Source of the DNA: Gaiellasilicea sp031371615
GTDB lineage: Bacteria; Actinomycetota; Thermoleophilia; Gaiellales; Gaiellaceae
Assembly (NCBI GenBank): GCA_031371615.1
Contig: JANMJY010000290.1
Location: 1 to 13,039 of the forward strand
DNA length: 13,039 nt
Direction of reading: 5' to 3'
The translations under genes were made by a program, and so were the position numbers. Positions 7,748-13,039 of the stretch are shown piece after piece. How positions within the stretch are numbered: the first letter of the stretch is position 1; every line of letters begins with the position of its first letter. The notes beneath the pieces are model-generated. The model was not told the origin of the DNA and ran no database searches. It saw nothing but the letters and a program-made list of their open reading frames with translations.

Positions 7748-8904
7748 GCCGTCGCCGCAGGCTCACGCTGTAGCTCCAGGATCTTGCGGGCGATCACGAT
7801 CCGCTGGATCTCGCTCGTTCCCTCGTAGATCTCCGTGATCTTGGCGTCGCGGTAGTAGCGCTCGACGGGGAACTCCTTCGTGTAGCCGTAGCCGCCGAGG
7901 ATCTGGATCGCAGCCGAAGTCTGTCGTGTCGCCATCTCGGAGGCGAAGAGCTTCGCCTTGGCGCCGGCCTCCGTGTGCGGCTCGCCTTGCTCCTTCAGCC
8001 ACGCCGCACGGTAGGTGAGGAGGCGTGCGGCATCGATCTCCGTCGACATGTCGGCGAGCTTGAACTGGATCGCCTGGTGCTCCGCGATCGGCTTGCCGAA
8101 CGACTTCCGCTCCTTCGCGTACTCCCGAGCGACGTCGTAGGCCGCCTGCGCGATCCCGAGCGCCTGGGCGGCGATCCCGATCCTGCCCCCGTCGAGGGTC
8201 GCCATCGCCACGGTGAAGCCCTTGCGCTCCTCGTGCAGAAGGCGGTCTCCGTCAACGCGGGAGTCGATCCGCAGCTCACCGGTCGACGACGAATTCAGCC
8301 CGAGCTTCTCCTCCTCTCGCGTCACCTCTACGTGGTCGCGGTCGAGGAGGAACGCGGAGACGCCGCGCGCTCCCTCCGCCTCGACGTCAGTGCGGGCGAA
8401 GAGGATGAACGTGCCGGCCTGCTCGGCGCTCGTGATGAACTGCTTCGTGCCGGAGATGCGCCACCCGTCCCCATCGGGAACGGCCGTCGTCCGCATTGCA
8501 CCGGCATCGGAGCCCGAGCCCGACTCGGTCAGCGCGAAGGCGCCGATCTTCTCGCCACGCGCCAGGGGCGGCACGAAGCGTCCGCGCTGCTCCTCCGTGC
8601 CGAAGGCGAGGAGCGGCAGCGTGCAGGCGCTCGTGTGCACCGCCCCGGTGACGCCGACGCCGGCATCGGCGCGTGAGAGCTCCTCGAGCACGAGGATGTA
8701 GGAGAGGAAGTCCGCGCCCGCACCGCCGAACTCGGTGGGCACACAGACCCCCATCAGCCCGAGCTCCGCCAGCTTCGGGTAGAGCTCCGTCGGAAAGCGG
8801 TGCTCGCGGTCCCACGCGCCGGCGTTGGGCTCGATCTCTGCCTGCGCGAACTCCCGCGCGAGCGCCTGGATCTCCCGCTGCTCATCCGTCAGGGAGAAGT
8901 CCAC
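7744..8904 (-). CDS. Acyl-CoA dehydrogenase
   Basis: 386 residues, standard length for the FAD-dependent acyl-CoA dehydrogenase family, which introduces the alpha-beta double bond of acyl-CoA and passes electrons to electron-transfer flavoprotein. The first family signature ALTESGSGSDAGA is at 124-136. The second, starting QILGGYGYTKEFPVERYYRD, is at 334-353. The catalytic base is Glu361 in 'IYEGTSEIQR', the position used by short/medium-chain and butyryl-CoA dehydrogenases. The frame extends to 8979, but its extra 25 residues overlap the HD-GYP gene and look non-native. The GTG at 8904 gives the conventional start 'VDFSLTDEQREIQ'. The HD-GYP stop lies 10 bases upstream, and the downstream adenosyltransferase overlaps as GTGA. 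Chain-length preference cannot be determined; the nearby 3-hydroxybutyryl-CoA dehydrogenase suggests short chains. Confidence 0.95.
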   Translation of the reverse strand: MDFSLTDEQREIQALAREFAQAEIEPNAGAWDREHRFPTELYPKLAELGLMGVCVPTEFGGAGADFLSYILVLEELSRADAGVGVTGAVHTSACTLPLLAFGTEEQRGRFVPPLARGEKIGAFALTESGSGSDAGAMRTTAVPDGDGWRISGTKQFITSAEQAGTFILFARTDVEAEGARGVSAFLLDRDHVEVTREEEKLGLNSSSTGELRIDSRVDGDRLLHEERKGFTVAMATLDGGRIGIAAQALGIAQAAYDVAREYAKERKSFGKPIAEHQAIQFKLADMSTEIDAARLLTYRAAWLKEQGEPHTEAGAKAKLFASEMATRQTSAAIQILGGYGYTKEFPVERYYRDAKITEIYEGTSEIQRIVIARKILELQREPAATA

Positions 8905-8914
8905 GCGCGGAAGT

Positions 8915-9982
8915 TTACGCGGCGGCCAGGAACTCCCGGCGGATCTCGTGGAGGACGTGCTCGCGATCGCAGAAGGCATCGACGACGTCCGGATCGAACT
9001 GCTTGCCCTTCTCGGCGACGATCTCTTGTCGGCAGGCGCGCCAGCTCCGCGCCTCGCGGTAGGGCCGATGGTTCGTGATCGCGTCGACTGCGTCGGCCAC
9101 GGCGAAGATGCGGGCGCCGATCGGGATCTCGTCGCCCGCTAGCCCGTCCGGGTAGCCGGCGCCGTCCCAGCGCTCGTGATGCGACCTGACGACCTCGATC
9201 CCGGCATCGTGCAGGAAGTTGACGCCCCCGATCATCTGGGCGCCGAGCACCGTGTGGGCCTTCATCAGGCGCCACTCGGCCTCGCTCAGCTTGCCGGGCT
9301 TGAGCAGGATCTGGTCGGGCACGCCGATCTTGCCGATGTCGTGCAGCAGGAAGCCGTACTCGAGCGCAGGATCGGCGGCGAGCTTCGGGTCGATCACGGC
9401 TGCGAGCTCCAGGGCGTAGCGCTGAACCCGCTGGGAGTGCTGGCGGGTGCCCGTGTCCTTGGTGCCGAGCGCGGTCGCTAGGGCGGAGACCGTCTCGCGG
9501 TAGGCGCTCTCGAGCAGGCCTCGCTGGGCGCGCTCGATTTCGACGAGGTGACGGAGGTCACGCGCATAGAGGACGAGCTGCTCCTCGCCGGACCGCTCCG
9601 CCGAGCGCCGGATGGGCGTCGCCACGCTCGCTCCCGCCAGGCGCTCGACGACGCCGAGCAGCTCGAGTGGGCGGAATGGCTTCAGCAGCAGTGCGTCGGC
9701 GCCGGCGGCACCCGCGACCTCTTCCACGTCCTCCATCCCGGTCAGCAGCACGATCCGGATCGAGCTCGTGTCGGCGCCGGCTTTGAGCTCCCGGCAGAAC
9801 GCGAGCCCGTCCATCCCGGGCATGCCGACGTCGAGGACGATCACGTCCGGCTTGACGGCCGCGATCTTCTGTTCGGCCTCGCTCGCACTGGCGGCCTCGT
9901 CGACGTCTACCTCGACGTCTTCAAAGGTCGTCCGCAGTAGGGCGCGGAATCCCGAGTCGTCATCAACCAGCAAAAGGCGCAT
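8915..9982 (-). CDS. Response regulator with HD-GYP domain (cyclic-di-GMP phosphodiesterase)
   Basis: 355 residues. A receiver domain (1-115) carries acid residues Asp7-Asp9, phosphoacceptor Asp51 in 'VLDVGMPGMDG', Thr81 and Lys101 ('LLLKPF'), so it is intact. A probable helical linker (about 130-165) leads to an HD-GYP domain (165-355). Its metal ligands are present: His182, the HD pair His214-Asp215 in 'LLHDIGKIGVPD', His243, the HH pair 268-269, and a full HHE..DG.GYP motif with GYP at 276-278. The family hydrolyses cyclic-di-GMP; receiver phosphorylation likely controls activity. No partner histidine kinase is in the window. The ATG at 9982 follows the sequence GGGGGGAACG, a strong ribosome-binding site. 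It is the first gene after the only real gap in the operon and may have its own promoter. Confidence 0.93.
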   Translation of the reverse strand: MRLLLVDDDSGFRALLRTTFEDVEVDVDEAASASEAEQKIAAVKPDVIVLDVGMPGMDGLAFCRELKAGADTSSIRIVLLTGMEDVEEVAGAAGADALLLKPFRPLELLGVVERLAGASVATPIRRSAERSGEEQLVLYARDLRHLVEIERAQRGLLESAYRETVSALATALGTKDTGTRQHSQRVQRYALELAAVIDPKLAADPALEYGFLLHDIGKIGVPDQILLKPGKLSEAEWRLMKAHTVLGAQMIGGVNFLHDAGIEVVRSHHERWDGAGYPDGLAGDEIPIGARIFAVADAVDAITNHRPYREARSWRACRQEIVAEKGKQFDPDVVDAFCDREHVLHEIRREFLAAA

Positions 9983-9992
9983 CGTTCCCCCC

Positions 9993-10040
9993 GGATCGGA
10001 GTGCCTAAGGACTCTTGTTATCGGCAGCTAGGTCCGATCC
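9993..10040. promoter_or_regulatory. Bulged 12-bp inverted repeat in the leader of the HD-GYP gene
   Basis: Arms GGATCGGA (9993-10000) and TCCGATCC (10033-10040) pair perfectly. After a 3-base bulge (10001-10003), CCTA (10004-10007) pairs with TAGG (10029-10032), leaving a loop of about 21 bases. The dyad fills nearly the whole 59-bp gap between the methyltransferase stop and the HD-GYP start. One arm ends directly next to the GGGGGG ribosome-binding site. It could be an operator, an mRNA hairpin controlling translation, or an attenuator. It has no U-tract, so it is not a classical terminator. Confidence 0.5.
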
Positions 10041-10041
10041 T

Positions 10042-11034
10042 TTAGCGAGACCTACCCCGTTTGGTGGAGCGCGCGAAACGGCGCAAAGAACGCGGTGCAC
10101 GCCGCCTGGCCGTACTTTCGACTCCGCTCGGCGTCAGAAGCCGCCGCAGGCGCCGCGGAGAGAGCTCGGCGCAGAGGACGGCGGACGCGGCCGGCCCACG
10201 CTCGCCGTACCGCAGACCGCGTGCGTCGAGCTCCGGGGAGGAGCGCCAGCCCTCGGTTGTGAGCTCGTACACCTCCTGCTCCTCGATGAAGAAGCCCGCC
10301 TTCGTGAAGAGCTGCGTCCACCCCCGGACGTCCTCCTGCCGGAACCAGCCGTAATCACCGGGCTCTCCGCAGGGAACGGTGATCAGAAGCCTCCCGTCTG
10401 GGCCGAGCACACGGCGCAGTTCGCGCAGCGCGGTCGAGCGCGAATGAGCGTCGGTCTCGGCCTCCAACCCGTACGCGGTGTTGTCTGCCCCGACATGCTC
10501 CAGCGTCGAGACGCAGAGGACCAGGTCGAAGGAACCGCGATCGAAGGGGAGCTCGCGCACGTCCGCGCGTACGGTCGTCATTCCGGGCACGGTCGCGTCC
10601 GCAAGGTCCACCCCGGTCAGATCGTCGAACCCCGCTGCGAGCAGCGCAGCGAGATAGGGCGGCTCGGCGAACGCGTAGCCGACCTCGAGCGCTCGGTCAC
10701 CTTGCAGACGAGCCAGCACCCACGGGATCTCGACGACCCGCTCGTCCGTCGCCGGTGGGCCCTGGAGCCACCGTGGCCGTTCGCCGCGCTCGCGCGCTCC
10801 TCGCGCGAAAGCGACGGCGTCGTCGAGCAGCCGCACACGCTCCGACTCCGGTGCCGTCGTCAGCTCGTGGAGGAGCGTGGCGCGTGAGAGCGTTCCCTCC
10901 TGAAGCTTGGTCACGGCACGCGACCGCGCCTCGTCGTCAGGGGGCCGGCGCAAGACGAGTCGAAACGCCGACTCCACGAAGGCGCCGTCGTCGCCCGTGG
11001 CCGCGTCGAGCCAGGCGCGCAAGCCTTCGTCCAC
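10042..11034 (-). CDS. SAM-dependent methyltransferase with DUF4214-like N-terminal region
   Basis: 330 residues from the GTG at 11034, which overlaps the dehydrogenase stop by one base (TAGTG). Residues 18-65 ('FVESAFRLVLRRPPDDEA' then 'LQEGTLSRATLLHEL') resemble the short DUF4214 helical module often seen in secreted or glycan-related proteins. The class I methyltransferase core follows. Motif I is 'ALEVGYAFAEP' (115-125), an acidic residue is Asp143 in 'GVDL', and the core continues with 'ADVRELPF' (157-164), 'SFDLVLCVSTLEHVG' (168-182) and a post-motif 'RRVLGPDGRLLITVP' (207-221). The glycine-rich loop is atypical (EVGYAFAE instead of E.G.G.G). The last 40 residues contain about 14 Arg. 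Substrate is unknown. An upstream ATG (11112) lies inside the neighbour and is rejected. Confidence 0.85.
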   Translation of the reverse strand: MDEGLRAWLDAATGDDGAFVESAFRLVLRRPPDDEARSRAVTKLQEGTLSRATLLHELTTAPESERVRLLDDAVAFARGARERGERPRWLQGPPATDERVVEIPWVLARLQGDRALEVGYAFAEPPYLAALLAAGFDDLTGVDLADATVPGMTTVRADVRELPFDRGSFDLVLCVSTLEHVGADNTAYGLEAETDAHSRSTALRELRRVLGPDGRLLITVPCGEPGDYGWFRQEDVRGWTQLFTKAGFFIEEQEVYELTTEGWRSSPELDARGLRYGERGPAASAVLCAELSPRRLRRLLTPSGVESTARRRAPRSLRRFARSTKRGRSR

Positions 11035-11867
11035 TATTCGTACTCGTAGAAGCCGCGCCCGGACTTCCGGCCGAGCCGGCCCGCCGCGACGTACTGGCGC
11101 AGCAGCGGACACGGCGCGTACTTCGGGTTGCCGAGCCCTTCGTGCAGCACGTCCATGATCGCGACGCAGGTGTCGAGCCCGATCAGGTCGGCGAGCGCGA
11201 GCGGCCCCAGCGGGTGCGCGAAGCCAAGCTTTGCGATCGTGTCGATCGCCTCCGCCTCCGCGACTCCCTCGAGCAATGCGTACGCCGCCTCGTTGATGAA
11301 CGGCATCAGGATCCGGTTCGAGACGAAGCCCGGGAAGTCGTTCGCCTGCGCCGGCACCTTGCCGAGATCTTCCGCGAGCGCGGTGATCGCCGCTGCCGTC
11401 TCGTCGGACGTCTGCACCGCTCGGATCACTTCGACGAGCTTCAGCACCGGGACGGGATTGAAGAAGTGCATCCCGATCACACGGTCGGCCCGTCCGGTTG
11501 CGGCGGCCAGCGACGTGATCGGGATCGACGAGGTGTTCGAGGCGAGGATTGCGACCTCGGGGAGCACCTCGTCGGCGCGGCGGAAGATCTCCTCCTTCAC
11601 CGCCTTGTCCTCGATCACCGCCTCGATCAACAGGTCGGCGGGAACGATCTCCTCGACCGCGGCCACGCGTCCGAGCACGTCTTCGGGATCTCCGCCGCCC
11701 TTCTCGGCGAGCTTCTCCAGGCTCTTGCGCATCGCCGCGAGCCCTCGCTCGGTCGCTCCCGGCGCAGCGTCGTGGAGCGAGACGCGCCGCCCGGAGGCGG
11801 CGATCACCTGCGCGATGCCGCCACCCATCTGGCCCGCGCCGACGACGAGAACGTGCTCGAACCGCAT
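11034..11867 (-). CDS. 3-hydroxybutyryl-CoA / 3-hydroxyacyl-CoA dehydrogenase
   Basis: 277 residues, the usual length of single-function Hbd/PaaH-type enzymes, which oxidise L-3-hydroxyacyl-CoA with NAD(P) or act in reverse. The N-terminal Rossmann motif GAGQMG is at 10-15, with Asp33 in 'SLHDAAP' at the end of the second strand. The catalytic set is complete: Ser113 in 'NTSS', His134 in 'GMHFFNPVP', Glu146 and Asn184 in 'GFVSNR'. The spacings match those of the human enzyme (Ser137, His158, Glu170, Asn208). The C-terminal domain ends 'GRKSGRGFYEYE', a standard family ending. The ATG at 11867 is ten bases after the stop of the upstream gene, with a weak GGGT site. The symbol hbd would fit, but substrate preference is not shown by sequence. 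Confidence 0.94.
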   Translation of the reverse strand: MRFEHVLVVGAGQMGGGIAQVIAASGRRVSLHDAAPGATERGLAAMRKSLEKLAEKGGGDPEDVLGRVAAVEEIVPADLLIEAVIEDKAVKEEIFRRADEVLPEVAILASNTSSIPITSLAAATGRADRVIGMHFFNPVPVLKLVEVIRAVQTSDETAAAITALAEDLGKVPAQANDFPGFVSNRILMPFINEAAYALLEGVAEAEAIDTIAKLGFAHPLGPLALADLIGLDTCVAIMDVLHEGLGNPKYAPCPLLRQYVAAGRLGRKSGRGFYEYE

Positions 11868-11877
11868 CGTCGTGACC

Positions 11878-12375
11878 CTAGCGGCGGAGCCGGCGCAGCA
11901 GGAAGTACCCGCCCGAGAGCAGCACGAGGAAGCCGACCACGATCCCACCCCAATTGAGCGGAGGCAACTCGTTGTCCTTGACGTCGGTCAGCGCAAGAAA
12001 CTCCGCCGGGTCGACCTGGGAGCACTGGGTGGAACGCCAGACCGCGCCGTCGCGGTCGAGCAGCAGGCCGGTCCGGTCTCCAATCCCGATGGAGATGCCG
12101 CAAGCGTCACCGCCGCGGACCGTCTGAACCTCGACGCGGTTCTCGATCGCGCCCTTGTAGACCTGCTCGACGCGGAAGACGAGCGTCACCGGATCGTCTG
12201 ACCTCGTGGCCGAGCTCGTCGGGGGCTCGCGGCGCTCGAGCAACGTGCCGACGAATGCTCCTTCGACCCGTGGAAGGTCGCGTGCGAGGACGACAGGCTC
12301 GCAGCTGCACGCGAGCGCATCAGCCGCGAACGCCAGTGCCGTGACGGCGAGGGCAAGAGCGACTGCAGAGCGCAC
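11878..12375 (-). CDS. Membrane-anchored TIMP/netrin-like (NTR-fold) protein
   Basis: 165 residues from a GTG at 12375, ten bases after the upstream stop. A signal peptide (1-22) ends 'ADALA' directly before CSC (Cys23 and Cys25). The body has 'GAFVGTLLERRE' (39-50), 'VTLVFRVEQVYKG' (63-75), 'VEVQT' (81-85) and further Cys92 and Cys118. This strand pattern and the CSC start resemble tissue-inhibitor-of-metalloproteinase/NTR domains, which occur widely in bacteria with unknown function. A C-terminal membrane helix (about 142-160) followed by RRLRR would anchor it with the NTR domain outside. Alternatively, Cys23 could be lipidated, though the lipobox is imperfect. The frame extends upstream to 12501, but that part lies in the neighbour and lacks a signal sequence. 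Confidence 0.8.
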   Translation of the reverse strand: MRSAVALALAVTALAFAADALACSCEPVVLARDLPRVEGAFVGTLLERREPPTSSATRSDDPVTLVFRVEQVYKGAIENRVEVQTVRGGDACGISIGIGDRTGLLLDRDGAVWRSTQCSQVDPAEFLALTDVKDNELPPLNWGGIVVGFLVLLSGGYFLLRRLRR

Positions 12376-12385
12376 GCGGCGCAGC

Positions 12386-12973
12386 CTAGTCGCGCTTGGC
12401 CTGCCGCCTCGCTGCGTACAGGAGCACGAACGCGGCGCCGAGCGCACCGACGGCAGAGTTCCAGCGGAGCTCCTGGGCGTGATCCTCGGCGCGCGGGACA
12501 TCTGTTTGGGCGTGGCGCCAGTCGTCCAGGAAAGGCCGCACCGGCGCGACGTTTGCGAGCGAGATCGCGGAACCTACGACCACGAGCGCCAGAAAGACGA
12601 GCGCCGACGCCACAGCAAACCGCGATCGCCGCAGTACGAACCAGGCGGCGATGAGGCCGGCGAGCGCGATCGGGAGCGCCAGGGCCAAGGCGGGCAGCCA
12701 GCTGTGGAACCCGCTGCGCTGGACCTGAAGGAAGACCTCGTGGTTGCCGAAGGTGCCGCCGACGACGCCGACGACCACGCCAATTCCGGCCAGACGAGCG
12801 AGCCCCAGCGGCGAGAGCAGGATCACCCTGATCCCGCCCAGTGCCCAGCGCAGGCTCTCGAGGCCGCCCTTCGTCTCGTCGAGCTCGGCGAGGAGCGCCT
12901 CGCCCCACTCGCGGCGGTCGCGCGGCAGCAGGACAAGCGCGCTGCGCAGCGCGATCCGGGCGGGGCGCGTCAT
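12386..12973 (-). CDS. Hypothetical four-helix integral membrane protein
   Basis: 195 residues. The cytoplasmic-looking N-terminus contains 'LLPRDRREWGEALLAELDE' (15-33), a motif that recurs at the start of actinobacterial membrane proteins often encoded next to PadR-type or sigma-factor regulators. That association is recalled, not checked. Four hydrophobic segments follow, at about 50-75, 92-113, 118-140 and 173-190. The tail is basic. No catalytic motif is seen. The ATG at 12973 overlaps the stop of a probable upstream frame as ATGA, suggesting translational coupling. Function is unknown. Confidence 0.8.
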   Translation of the reverse strand: MTRPARIALRSALVLLPRDRREWGEALLAELDETKGGLESLRWALGGIRVILLSPLGLARLAGIGVVVGVVGGTFGNHEVFLQVQRSGFHSWLPALALALPIALAGLIAAWFVLRRSRFAVASALVFLALVVVGSAISLANVAPVRPFLDDWRHAQTDVPRAEDHAQELRWNSAVGALGAAFVLLYAARRQAKRD

Positions 12974-13039
12974 GGGCGCGCCGCCACCACGGGTGCCGAG
13001 CCCGGACGCGCGTCGGCGGGCCGCGACTCGGCGTAGGCG
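12970..13039 (-). CDS. Possible C-terminal tail of an upstream gene (partial)
   Basis: An open frame enters from the right edge and encodes 22 visible residues (ending 'APVVAARP') before TGA at 12972-12970. The stop overlaps the ATG of the membrane protein as ATGA, a layout also seen elsewhere in this operon. The sequence is too short and low in complexity (Ala, Arg, Pro) to identify. A regulator would be a natural guess from the neighbour's motif, but nothing in these residues shows it. Other frames are also open here, so the call is tentative. Confidence 0.35.
   Translation of the reverse strand, partial: AYAESRPADARPGSAPVVAARP

Noticed and set aside
8905..8979. 25-residue N-terminal extension of the acyl-CoA dehydrogenase
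   Set aside because: It overlaps the end of the HD-GYP gene. Family proteins normally begin near 'FSLTDEQ', which the GTG at 8904 provides.
9983..10041. Cyclic-di-GMP riboswitch before the HD-GYP gene
   Set aside because: The leader is only 59 bases and shows one hairpin. The two-helix GEMM core with its conserved loop bases was not seen.
10755..12201. Two long + strand frames (400 and 357 codons) opposite the dehydrogenase
   Set aside because: Both are antisense to a gene with a complete catalytic residue set, and their compositions are Arg-rich or Ser/Ala-rich without motifs.
12206..13036. 276-codon + strand frame at the right edge
   Set aside because: It is antisense to the membrane protein with clear hydrophobic segments, and is itself charged, Arg/Glu-rich and without a recognisable domain.

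Overview
The window is high-GC bacterial DNA with strong third-position G/C bias, frequent GTG starts and very tight gene packing. Together with a giant secreted-type protein built of Ig-like repeats, this suggests an actinobacterium, most likely of the Thermoleophilia type (Solirubrobacterales/Gaiellales). That placement is inferred from style, not from a marker gene. No rRNA, tRNA, CRISPR array, insertion sequence or phage gene was seen.

The left half (2-6361, + strand) is one reading frame that is already open at the window edge. At least 2119 residues are visible and the true N-terminus is missing. It holds one partial and about sixteen complete Ig-like/Big-type repeats of roughly 90-105 residues. 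These are followed by a beta-rich domain ending in an HLT motif, a fibronectin-III-like domain, a PASTA-like domain, another beta-sandwich, and a last ~115 residues that read like a degenerate response-regulator receiver (REC) fold. That C-terminus is the most unusual item in the window. A cluster of inverted repeats (6361-6440) separates this gene from the convergent right half.

The right half (6450-13039, - strand) is a compact run of eight genes plus the probable tail of a ninth. Neighbours overlap by 1-25 bases or are about 10 bases apart, except for one 59-bp gap. In transcription order they are: the partial tail (13039-12970), a four-helix membrane protein, a TIMP/netrin-like membrane-anchored protein, 3-hydroxybutyryl-CoA dehydrogenase, a methyltransferase with a DUF4214-like N-terminus, [gap with a 12-bp dyad], a REC-HD-GYP cyclic-di-GMP phosphodiesterase, an acyl-CoA dehydrogenase, a PduO-type cobalamin adenosyltransferase, and a TauE/SafE-type exporter.

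The metabolic theme is acyl-CoA oxidation: the acyl-CoA dehydrogenase and 3-hydroxyacyl-CoA dehydrogenase catalyse steps of beta-oxidation or butyrate metabolism. Adenosylcobalamin supply would fit a methylmalonyl-CoA or related mutase encoded elsewhere. The HD-GYP protein, the methyltransferase and the two membrane or secreted proteins do not obviously belong to that pathway. The cluster may therefore be a packed housekeeping run rather than one dedicated system.
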